Below, piece after piece: positions 41,991 through 54,500 of a stretch of 64,000 bases of DNA (its first letter is position 1; each line of letters starts with the position of its first letter). A program made the translations under genes and the position numbers. The notes under the pieces were generated by a model that was given only the letters and a program-made list of their open reading frames with translations, ran no database searches and was not told the origin of the DNA. The stretch covers positions 61,339 through 125,338 of the forward strand of contig VSDK01025593.1 of NCBI GenBank assembly GCA_009767595.1, given 5' to 3'. Source of the DNA: Symbiodinium kawagutii. Taxonomy: Eukaryota; Sar; Dinophyceae; Suessiales; Symbiodiniaceae.

Positions 41991-44900
41991 GAGGGGCCCT
42001 GTGGGAAGCTGTGGGAAGTGATGGCGCGGGTGGCGAATCTCGGGCGCGAGCTCAGTTGGAAGCGAAAAATCAGCAATTTTTATAGGTAAACCAGCCCAAA
42101 TGGTGGATTTTGCAGTGCTTGATGCTGTTTCTGTCTACATTTGTTTGGTTTGCTTGATGGTTGTAGCCTGACAATTTCCTACACATGGTAAATATGTCAA
42201 TATGTAAATCATGACCCCATGGCCCCATGTGAGAATATTTCTCTAGGATGTTTAGGCATGGTTTCAACATTTGTTTCCTGGCTGGCTAGCATTTCTATGT
42301 TCCACCCCAATCCCCAATTTCCCCATCCACAAGACTTTCGAACGGCGTGAACATTTACAAGCCTCCATGGAATGACCGGAGCGTGGACCTTTCTGTGGCA
42401 TTTACTCTGCTGACAAAACGGGGCACTACCAAGTGAGTTGCTGGAGTCCCTCAGAGTATATCGTTAGGATGTATCTTGCAATTAGTGACTGGTATCCCTC
42501 TTTTCCCTCCATCGTTCCTGGAATGACTACGCGGCTTTGAGTTGCACGCCTCATTTTTTTCCTGTCCTGGAGCTGAAACCACCACCCGGATTGTTCAGAG
42601 AAATTGGACCAACCCAATTACAGCAGCAAAAAGCCTATAAAAAATGCTGGCTTTCGAGAAGGAACTCATATTTTTGAAGGCTTTCATTGCTCCGGGGAGG
42701 GGCTCACTGTACTTGGGATGGCCGAGCTGTGCCCCACACGCTGCGCCAAACTCTTGGCTCACGACCCTGGAGCGGAGCAAATGCCTATCGCGGGGGGCTT
42801 CGATATGATGCTCTGGATTCATGGCCAGTGCAGACCGAAGGGGGCAGAAATTTGGTTGTTGTTGGTGGTGGTGGTGGTGGTGCTGCTGTTGTTGTTGTTG
42901 CTACGGGTTGTTGATTGTCGTTATTTTGTTAGTGGTCATTTTGTGTTGAGATATTGAACTTGGTTTTGTGATCGCTTTGTTTATTTGTGTGTGTGAGGGG
43001 GTTTCTGTTTCAGCCCTGTGTTTTTGATAGGCGTTTACAGTATTCAAGTTTAATCCTGGCCACTGTAATCCAGGGGCAAAGCTGACGCTTTGAGGCTCCT
43101 CAATGTTCGCATCATGTGTTTTCTATCTCCCTGGGATATGTTGTGCTTGGTAGCAGGCTTGGCAGCAGGCAACAGATGCGCTTTTGTATCTTGTCGAGTT
43201 TTGACCGATATTCAATTGAACTGCAATAGAAAATATTATCATTTGCATACCACCCCGTAAAACTGAAAGTAGCAGTGGGCTCGACCCATAGCCTGGCCAA
43301 GTTCCAAGTGCAGCCCACGGCTATGTCCCTCAGGAAGAGCACTGGCGACCTTCAAGAGAAGGAGGGGTGGGAGTTAGTAGCCGGCATCACCGCCTTTAAA
43401 ATTGCGCCCACAGGTGGTTCGTTGGTTGGTGGATGCCATGCCATGCAGCTGTGGTGATGACAATGAGGGTAGCGGCATGAGGGGTTTCTGTAGCCGTTTG
43501 GACTCTGAGCATGGTAGCGGATCGCTTCCTTTGCCAGAACCTTTTCAGGCTCAAACACAATTACGGCCCGCTCCCAGATCCGCAGCATTTTCCTTGAGAC
43601 TATAAGCCATGACGACCACCGGTGTTTGGTCCGCTGACAAAGCAGGCGGGGCAACATGTTCAATCGTAGAGCAAGGTTGCACCAGTAACACGGTTCCTCG
43701 GGTTGAACATAGGAGCACTCAGTGCACGCCCGCTTTGCTCACTTGCTCCAGTGTTTCACGTGACTAAATTCTCTCAATTGACCAAGTATGACAAATTGGC
43801 AAGAAAACGTCCAATAACGGGGACCCAAAAGGGTCCGTGGTGGAATGCGGTGACCAACGATCACAAACATAACTATTACATGTGCAGTGACTTTTGCATT
43901 TCATTGATGTTCAGTTGGACCTGGACGTAACCAAATATATGCACTTAGGTTTAATTTAGGGGCCATCCATAAACGAGGCACCCTTCGACACTACAATATT
44001 TGGTAGTTAATTGGCTCAAGAACCTACGCGAAGTCGATGTTTTCCTTGAGAATCAAGAAAACCGGGAGAAGCCGGCAAACAGGTGGCGCTTACAAAAAAC
44101 ACTCCAGGCCACATCGACAAGAGATTTGCGTAGCAGCACTCGGGGTCAAAAAAGAGTGAGCTCTGCAGCTCCTGCTGCCTTGACCTTAGAACTTGTACTG
44201 AATCTACTGAAGGTCGCCTCATGTTTTTGACCTCATGTATTGGATAACCCCGAGAGAAGCAAGACGCACACACACACACACACACAGTCTCAAAAGAGAA
44301 CCGCCTACGACTGTCCCCCCTACACAACTTCAGTGTGGTACCCTCATGTGTCCTATTTCTTCTTGCTACCTTCATTTCCGAGTTGTGGACACCGGCTGAC
44401 CCTTCCGTGCTTGGTGGACGTTTGCCTCTAGCCGTGGTTACTTACAATGGCCCATGTCCCTGCAAACATGCCCAAACATCAAGCACGCTATCAAAGCAAC
44501 ATCCGTAGCACTTTTCTGTTCACCAACAAAGCCTCTCTCTATCTCTTTCTCTCCTTGGGCCAGATGGCTTGTTAGCTACCCTGCTCCATCTCTGAAAATG
44601 ATTTAAGTAATTTGAACATATTGACTCATCGATGTTCAATAAGCCCTCAAGATCTTTCCTTCAATGGGTGATGGTGGTTGGTAAGGCACGTACATCAATC
44701 ATGCACATCCATCATGAACCCATCAACCAACCAACCCATCAACCTATCTATATACCCTCCTTCAAGTAGATTTGCTTCCATTTCATGAAAACCATCAATG
44801 GGTGCTGCTTCCCACCATGAACCTATACTCACCAATACTGCAAATGATTCGAAACCCTGACCCGCAACAAAAACGAAAGACATCGTTCAACCAATACTTT

Positions 44901-45482
44901 AAACAACATGTTGGTGAAATAGCTAACACTGAACAGCCGTCCGCATTTTATTACTTATAGCCATCAGTAATCAGTTTTATGTTGCAGCTAGCCATCATCC
45001 CAGAAATGGTTCCCGGGAAGATCTACAAGATACCCCTATCATTGGTGGCTCCAAGCTTTCCAAGAGCGATTTTCCGACCAACCAAGCCTTTGAAATTCAT
45101 CATTGTCAAACCGTGTGTCCTAAATTATTGATTAACTAGCATCAACTAGCCATATGATCACCTTTGCTACTGATAATTGACTATCACTTTTGCTACTAAT
45201 AGTTGACTACCCGGTTAATTGCTAAGCTATTGGTACCAGCCATATTGATGACCAAGACTAGATGGCTACTAGAAACCAACATCAATTGCAGTTCATGGCT
45301 GCCAATCATACGCGTTGACAATCAACACTACCTTAATCGTCAACTACGTGTTGAAACATAGGTACTTGTTCTCAACCTCTTAGTTCATACTACAACTCCA
45401 TAGTCGTCATTTACCTGTTGATCTCAACCTACACCAATCAACTCGTCACTGCTGGGTACCTACCGACCCCTATGTGCACCAG
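41991..45482 (+). other. Stretch without a supported gene
   Basis: It contains a (GGT)/(GTT) run at 42857-42900, an (AC)n run at 44267-44286 and scattered open frames without motifs. A short protein-like reading near 42340-42420 (GVNIYKPPWNDRSVDLSV) lacks clear splice sites. From 44650 to 45440 the polarity is A/C-rich, as before other exons. Confidence 0.4.
44267..44286 (+). repeat. (AC)n microsatellite
   Basis: About ten AC units within an otherwise unremarkable stretch. Confidence 0.85.
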
Positions 45483-45565
45483 TGAAACCGCGAGGCTTCG
45501 AGATGAAGCGCAAGTCCTCCTTTTCGTTGCTGGACGCCAGCGTGCGCCATAAGACGCACACTGGG
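45483..45565 (+). CDS. Phosphorylase, probable N-terminal exon
   Basis: Acceptor CACCAG ends at 45482. The reading [20 protein letters not shown] then RHKTHTG is basic and Ser-rich, like the N-terminal tails of phosphorylases. A GA donor at 45566 joins GDNHMERL in phase. CACACTGGGGAT resembles CACACCGAGGAC at the next acceptor. Confidence 0.5.
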
Positions 45566-48500
45566 GATGGACAAGTCCCTTGGTTTGGCGCAGCCGGTGG
45601 TTCACTGAGGTACTACAAGGTGGGCCCCCCTAGTTATTCGATGGTAAATGAGCCATTTAAATATGGTTATATCTACCATAACTAGTAGTTACCCTAGTTA
45701 TGAACCAACTTAGCTAACTAAGGGGGCCCACCTTGTAGTGGGCCGTGGTAAAATCAAACGGCTCTTTCTGCCGGTATACTCAGCCACTCCGATGCATCAC
45801 CACTGCTGTAGAGGGATAGCAGCGTCAAACATTTGGCGAACGCCAGGGTATTGTCAATGATTATCATGGCTGAGGTGGATTGTTCTTGGGCATCGTCACC
45901 CAACAACAATGGTGCAATCGAAAAACTTCTTGGATGGAACCAATGGAACACCTTGTCCAAGGATAGAACCATCCATTAACCATCAACCAGGTAGGATGCT
46001 TAAGGATAGAACCAATAAATTCGTACCATCCTCCAATTTAAAATTCATGGGTTGTTTTGAGGCATCGTGGGGGCTTCCGCCTGCCTTGCAGGCACTGTGA
46101 TTTTGGTTTGTGGTGGCAATGGTTCCCTTTAGTCAGACCATACCATGCGAAAGGAAACATAGGGAAGGTTTTAAGGGCTCAAATGGTCCAATTGTGGCAC
46201 GGTTGGGCTTGACGCATTCTGGGTCAAATCATGTCAATGTGATATGGGGGTTGGATATCTAAGAATACGAAAGGCAAACGTGAAAGCAGGGCTCAAACCC
46301 AAGCTGAATCTCCATTCCTGATGTTTGCAGAACTCCTTGGCCGGGACCCTCTTGCCCATTCTGTTCACGGACTGTTGGTCCATGATGCATTATTCATTGC
46401 TTAGGGCCGTGGCGAATTGAAGATATTTGGTAGACTTTCAATGTTTAATAACAGCTTTTATTGACGTCCCACCACCAGGTTGACATTACTCTTCATCCCC
46501 ATTTGCCCTCTCACGTTTATCATTCTCTGCATCAGGGCCAACCCTCCAAGATGCCCTGGCAAAAAACGCCATGGTGAAGCCAACATGTGGTTAAGTTAAC
46601 ATGTGGTTAAGCCAACATTTGGTTAAGCCACGGTAAAGCTTGCAAAGCACCAGATGTTGCAATGCCACATTTGTCCACACCGAGGACAACCACATGGAGA
46701 GGCTGCACCAGCTGATGGAGACTTACGTCTCTTGGCGCCGAATGGAGTATTGCCATATGCATATAAAACCTGCATGGATGTGGCGGTTTCTTAACGTAGG
46801 GGACCCCAAAAAATTAGAATGATCGATCTGGGATGATGTGGGGGTACCCCTCTTTTGAAAAACGCCCATGTATTTTTTAATTTTACATGAGGTTTGACAA
46901 CAATGATGACATGTGTACACACATATGTTCCATTAGCCTTCTCTCTCCTGTGCATGACATGAGTGCGTATGCACGATAGCTGCTTAGCTACAGCCGCCTA
47001 CGAGACATTAGGGCAGATGGCTCTCAGTAGAAGTGGGGGGCCCCCCATGTGGCGGTGACCAGCGCTGCCTAGGAAGCCAATGACCCCGAGTCCATTCAGA
47101 AGTCCTTCGCGCGGCACTTGGAGTACTCCCTGGCCTGCACTCGCTTCAAGTTCACCATGCAGGTGCCGGGCCGGAATTCGATGGCTGGAGATGCGAGCCT
47201 GCTGCTGGATGACCCTAAATTGACTGGGGAGACTTGAAACCAGCGACAACAGATGACTGGGGTTTAGAGGCCTAATATGGTCTAGTGATTAAGAATTAAT
47301 TAATAGGTCTAATTGCTATAGCTATGTCATAGTCAGCTTCAGCAGATGTTGATGAAGTGATCAGCTACATTTCATGCTGAGCTCAGCTGCCACTGCGTCC
47401 CCTGTCCCCTGTCGACTTCAGGACGCCTATCGTGCTGCCGGTCTGGTGCTCCGTGATCGTTTGCTGGAGTCCTTGAACGATACCAATGCGTACTACCGAG
47501 AGATGGACGTCAAGAGGCTGCGGGACAACGCGGATTTGGGGCGCCAGTTGTGTGGCAACCACTTCTGATGCAGTCAATGGCTAATGATGGTTAATGGTGG
47601 CTAGTGGTCATTGATAGTGATTGATTAGTGAGTAATGTAGTTTCAAATGGTTTGTTGATGCTTAGTTGATGGTTAATTAGTGTGGCAAAACGTTTGGGGT
47701 ACACATTTCGCATCGCAAAGTGTACCGACGATCTCAGCGATTGCTTGGCTAAATTTGTCTAATTAAAGGTGTGGTATTCCATGGTGTTCCTTCTGTCATG
47801 GTTGGTTGTGCTGATCTAGACAGTGTTTTCAGACAGGACAGGGAACATAATTTTTGCTTGGAACGGTGCACATGCCCAATCATGGTCTGGCTGGCGGTTT
47901 CAAACATCTTTTGTTTTCCCGAGTTATTATTAACAAATGGTTGGTTGACAAATGTTTCTCATAGGGGTGGTTCAACCACCAACCAGCCACTTTTTCACTC
48001 GCTTGGAATGTTAATGGTGATTGAAACAACCAATCAACCACCAATCAGTGGTATATTCGTGCATATTCTTGGGTTTACCGCATCCCAACTGGATGAGCGC
48101 CTGGATGGCTCCAACTTGCCGGTCTACGTATGGGTTTTCATGATGTTTTAAGTATCAGTGTTTTTAATGATGGCAAACAATGATGAAGCAGAGACAGAAT
48201 GATTTATCATACTGTTCTTACTCACAACTGATTTTGGGGGCCATCACTTGCCGATTCTCAACTGATCAGTAGAAACGAAGGCGCGATGAACAAGGAGTTA
48301 GACCTTCGAACGAAAGGTTTGGCATTCACCGGGGCCCCAAGCTACAAGAGATCCATCCAAGTTCAGTGATTTGGACTCAGGGGATTTCCCAGACTGGCTG
48401 GTTGAAGGAGGCAAGGATCACCAGCTCCTTCCTATTGCCACATGTTTTTTTTCGCGTGGGCCTCATATGTGGAAGAAATCTGCCAGAGTTGCCAGCCTTG

Positions 48501-51500
48501 CCAGGGGCTACTACCTGTCTGCGGAGTATTTGATTGGTCGTCACATGCAGAATGCGATTGCGAACCTGGATTTGGAGCAGAACTTCAAGGAAGCAGCCCT
48601 TCACCGCCAGTCCTTGTCACCGCTGCGTGCAGGGTACCCTCCGTGATCATCCCCAAACGTTGAGGAAACCTATGGTTATTGTTTGTGGTGTTGGGGTCAG
48701 TAGCCTGTGGATACTTCACTTGGTTGTTGTGACCAATTGAATCTCCCATCCATCCTTATAGGAAATATTGCACCCAAACATGTTTGAAGCTGCTGATGGT
48801 CGCCTTTTTGGGTGGTTATGGCACTGTACTTAAAATATATGCATGCACATCCACGATATTATATAGATATGTGTGTGCGAGCATTGTTTTTCGTGACGTG
48901 TGTTGCAAGCCAGCATGGACTTCTATATCAGGGATTGGCTCAGCGAACGATTCTCCATGCTAGTATGCACAGGGCCTCAGGCTGCCCCTTTTTTGGAGCT
49001 TGGTGGAAACGACCAGGTCTCGGCAAGCTGTTGTTTCCCTGGGTTTCACGCTCCCCATGATGTTGCAGACTTGTCCACATTTTGCTGCCGGAGGCTGCCA
49101 TGCGTGGAATTGACTCAAGCCTTTCAAATCTTTCAAGGATGATTTGTTTTCCGCGAGCTTCCTACACCAATCAGAGCTGCTCGATCACAGGTTTTGGACT
49201 CGCTGTAGCTAGCGCCTGTCCTTGCTTCTTTATGCTCGCTCCTAGCTAAGCTCACCTCCTTGAGGTGATGGATCAAGAACCTTAAATTAACCCATCATTG
49301 TTCTGGGGCCAACCGCGATCCGATTTGCAACATCCACTCCCAACCAAAAGCATATGTGACATCACAAGGTGGCCCCCCTAGTTCTAAGTTGGTCAAGAAG
49401 CCATTTAGTCACCACAAGTGGTAGTTGCTCTAGTTATCCCCCAACTTAGATTGGGGGGTTCCACCTTGCATGTGACTGAGTTTGATTGAGTTTGAACTGT
49501 TTTGTTTCAGGATGATTGCCCAAACCACCAGGGGATCGTCCTGTTTCCATAGCATTCCACGGCCTTGGGGAAGGTCACCCTGGATACTTGTCCTGAACAG
49601 GACGCTTTCGAGGACCTTGGCATGAAGCTGGAGGACAGCTACAGCAGCCCTGGTGTCATGGTGTAGACATATGACACCCGTTTGATCTTGTTTGTTTTGC
49701 TTGGTCGTTTTTTTAACGTGATGACGATCTTTCTTGGATATGAGGCATGTATTTACCATTCATTATATTATGTACCTATATGAAAAGCGTGGATGAAAAA
49801 AAAATCCGAGCGTTTCTTTGTGTAACTACTTCAATCTTTTGATCTCCCAGAGGGATGTATTTGTTGTTTTTCGTTTAGCTCATTTATTTACATTTAAATA
49901 AACTAATACATAGATAATTATATGCGCAATTCTTTCCTTTAAAACATTTTACCATAAGATTTTGACTGGGCAATCATAGGTTTGTTGGTGACTATTCCTT
50001 CTTATAATCCCTATTTCCTTATCATAAACCATGTTCAATCCCCCGATTTCGTGGTCATATCAACGAAATATCCCTCATGGAAATCCAGTCGCCCATCATT
50101 AAACGTTAGAATCCAATTGGCCATAATTATGTACGTGTGAACCTCTATATCCTTATTATTACCCATTATGACCGATTATAATCCCCATCATGTCTATAAC
50201 CATAATGAACCATCATATCATAGGGCCTACTTAAACATTTGAACTATATATTCCTAACCATGATGAAACATTATAGGTTTGTGCAGTGGTTCAGCCACAA
50301 GTTTGTGGTTATTGATTGTATCTTGCCCTCATTATAACAGCATAGTAGTTCACTGGTTTATAGCATGTGGTTGTTGAGAAATCATATGGTTATAATTGTG
50401 TTAAACATTAAATACAAACCATACATTGATAATATAACTATTACATAGAAATAGTTGTAACAACCATGTGGTTATGCCACTTCCCTCCTTCGCCGGCGAA
50501 AGCTGGAGGATCTCTTCGCCGAAGAGGCGGATCCCGCGCTGGGCAACGGCGGCTTGGGGCGCCTGGCGGCCTGCTTCTTGGACTCCATGGCCACCCTGCG
50601 ACTCGGTCGAAGATGGTCCCAGGCGGTCCAGGTGGTGCCAGGGGGTGCCAGGGGGTCCCAGGTGGTGCCCCCACGTGGTCCCAGGTGGTCACGAAAAATA
50701 TGGCAGTGAAGCTGGGTGTAAGCTCAGAATGGGGATGATGTTAAACCCCGGATGAAGCTAAACCCCTGGTTGATTGATTGGGGGGGTCCCATTTTCATGA
50801 TGTGAACTGAGCGTTTGGGGGGATAACCTCAATTAATCCGGGTGGTCAATAACAACCAGTTGAGGCAGACTTGTCTGAAGGCGATGGAGAGAGAATAACA
50901 AACGGTATAGTAACAACCAGCAATGTGGGTGTACCTCAGATCGGGATGATTGTGGTCAATAACAACCAGGAATCAACAACTATAGTGGGTGTAACTCAGA
51001 ATGGGGATGATTATGGCTAACAACAACCAGCGCAGTAATCATGGCTAACAATAATTGTTAACGGTAGTGGTGTACCAGTATAATGGGTCATAATGGTTCA
51101 TCGTACTGGTTATACTGCAAGTTTTAGTCATGGTTAACAACATTTAATACCCTACAACTAATGATAAACATAATAATTAGTAAATATTAGTAAGGGATGG
51201 TTCCAGCGATGAAGATGGTTGAGATTGGGGTTCAGCATGGCACCCAGCCAGCATAGAGGCTGGACGGGGATGCAGCTTGAGGTCACTACCATGTTGGGGC
51301 TATGGCATTCGCTACAGCTATGGCATGTTCAAGCAGGGCATCAAGTGCCTTGGCACTGGGGAGGTCGTAGCTGCAATTGCAGGGCTCAGTGCGGGTCTAG
51401 GCCGGTGGGTGACAGACATAGAGGCAACAGATGGCAAGAGATGGGAGGAAAACCTCTGAGGAAGTTTCCACACGGTCATTGCGAGTACTGGATTTAGTCA

Positions 51501-54500
51501 ACAGCCACGGTTGGATTTTATCCAACTTGAGTAGCAAGGTAAGTTATTTTCCATACCAAATGAGAGGTGAGGTTGATGCTGTGGCATGGCTAGTTCAAAT
51601 ACATTCATTGGAAGAACAGTTTCATGATGGAACACTTCAGTTATAGAACTTTTTAATCATAGAACAGTTTGATTGTAGTTATAGAACAGTTAATTGTAGA
51701 CATTGGTTGGCATGGCTTATAGACCTTTGTGTTCACTTTGGCCTTCCCAGTTCCTAGCGCTGCGACGCAGGGACGGCCGGCAGACGGAGGAACCTGACTT
51801 TTGGATTGGCCACTGGGGCTGCTGCACATGAACCGGGCATGCTAGGAGAGATTTCCCATGGGGAGCCCTGTATGGTTGTTTCATGCGAATGGAGACCTCC
51901 TAGCTGGTCACCAGCGATTTTGCACGGGAGATCCATGTTACTAGCACGGGGCATCAAACCAACTTCCTTGCAAACACTTCACAAAGGACAGGTGCAAGGG
52001 AAGCAGCCTATTGACAATGAACTAATCATATTTGATGGTAGGCCGCCAGCGATTTGACCAATGATCCTGCTAGCTGAGAGGAAGCTCAGACAACCTTCCT
52101 GGCTTATATGAGTATGCCTGGTTTCCTGTAGATCTTGTCATCACTGGGTCAGTTGATGGGACAATCGACTTGGGAACCTTCTAAACTTGGTGCTTAAATC
52201 AAGGGTTTCCCGGGTTGAATTTCATTGGGCATTTCCTGTTGGACCTGGGAACTGGTGATCTTTTTTTTGGGCCTAAAACCTCATGGTTTCGCTAACTTCA
52301 GGCCCAAAACATAATCATACAAACTGATCACTCGGTTCACAGGATCCTGCTTTGGTTCCACTTTGGCATGATGAATAGATGTGTGAGCACAAAGAGGTCA
52401 TTTTGCAGCACACTGGTGGCGCCGATTTGGTGCCCATGTAGGGCTGCCTGACTTGATTTGTTTCATATTTCTTCTCTATGGGGAATATGCATTCTTTTTG
52501 TTGGTTCTCCGCTGCCGAAACTTGTCCAAAATTACCTTTGTATTTTTTTCGAGTGAACGGGGGTTGATTCATTGCCAATTGATGGAACCAAATAAATTGA
52601 AAATTGATGATGTGCCAAAACTGACTGTGGTTGACAACTACCTATTGATAGCCACTTGCTATATCGGAGAATCCGTGAAAAAACTTGCGATGTCCAATGC
52701 GTGAGTTGCGTCTCCTGATTTATTGAACATTTTTTGAATTGCTTTCCAGTCGTTCTTATTAATCCCACTCGCGCCACGGTTAGTTGCGGTATGTCTTTCA
52801 TCCCTATTGGATATCTGTCAGTCACAGTCGCAGCTACCTCGAGTATTCACAGAAATTGCCAGTTGTATCCAGTTGTCATCATGGCCGGCCGCATTAATTT
52901 ACGTACACTTGTTGCTTTTCCTCCTTCACATCTCCTAGCCACGACTTCCCTTGGCATCAGCTGGTGCGGCATCATGTTGGTTATCACCATGGATATCCCC
53001 ATGCCACATGGAGATGCATGTCACTCTGCGGGCATATCTCCTTTACATGAAGGCTTGGCATAGTACCTTTTCTATCTTATGATATGGCATGTTCGAAGGA
53101 TCCATTACACACTTGGATGATCATCCCCCTTAGAAAGTATTTAGAAGCCCTTGCAAACCCACTTATAGAAGGATAGCGCACAAGTATACTAGTTACATTC
53201 ACCATGGTTACTCACCCGCTTACGTTTTTATCAGCCATATCCACTTATACCAGTTTCATTCACAATGTACTTATAGCTTGGTTACAAGTCACCTCTTTAT
53301 ACTAGTTACATTCATCATCGGCTTATAAGTAACTGTTGTGAGCCCATCATGAGTCATACCAGTGGCATTCGCAAAGCCCATGATGGTCCAAGTACACCAA
53401 CCTTTCAGGTGGGAGGCCCCGGATGGGCAGAGCTGAGGCGATGGTTGCCCCTTCGAGATTCCAAGGCCGGACGTGACGTACCCCGTGCGATTCTATGGCA
53501 GCTCGGCTTAGCGTCGCAGTGCCGAGATGGTTGGCACTTTGGGTCGTCAAGTTGCGATCCCTACAGCGACCGGATTCTGCGGGGGGGTATCTGTAGGACT
53601 AGCCCATACCATCGTTTGAAAGGGAGAGCAGGCCACTAGCTACTCCAGGAGAGTTCTAAGCAAAAATACCAATAGCTTGATCCTATTTGTTGGAATCTTT
53701 CTTTCCTATTTGTAGGGCGCCAATCGGGAGGGTATGCGTTTTCCAGGAGGCCATGCGTTTATTGGGTTAATTCAACCGTTGTTAGCAGTACGCGATGAGG
53801 ATAGCTGGGATATACAACACATGCATTTTGTTTTGTGAAAGGGAATTTTGCACATCTGAAGTGCTCGGCACAGAAACAGCGTCATTTTCCACAGGCAACT
53901 AATGCGTTTTTGAAATCTAAGATTTCACAATAGACTCGAAATGGAGTGCGCGTTTGCCGCCCTATGATGTTGATCATTCATTTGGACTGTAGCCAGCATT
54001 GACCAGCCGGCGAGTTGCAAACTAAGAATCACAAGTCTTGAAGACAGCGCATATGAACATCTCAGTTGCTCCTGATGAGTGTACCTAGGGCCACGTGGTG
54101 AAAATTTGTGCCACGGTTTCTTTCCCATGACCGTGGGAACGGCTCGTGTCGATAGAGGCCCGGTATGACGCCTCAATGCGGGCCTCAAACAATCACGTGG
54201 CCCCAAATAATTGGAAATGATGATAGATTTTGAATAGGCCGGCCTTTATTTGTTTGTGGTAAACGTTAAAAACCAATGGCTATACATAACCACTATAAAT
54301 TTACCTACAGTCCTTAGTGGTTTGTCTCATCGTGGTGCCGAAGCCCAGGCAAGTGCGAGGAAGTGCATGAGAATGGCAAGAGTGTGGCCAGGTGGGGGTG
54401 CTGGGAGATGCTGGTGATTTCCTGGGGTAAGCATCACTCATAAGGGGGTTTCTTAAAATCGGGGACCCCCAAAATTATATAGTTTACTATTGTTAATGGT

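Noticed and set aside
42330-42425. Reading GVNIYKPPWNDRSVDLSV
   Set aside because: Reasonable composition but no clear acceptor or donor in phase with flanking exons.
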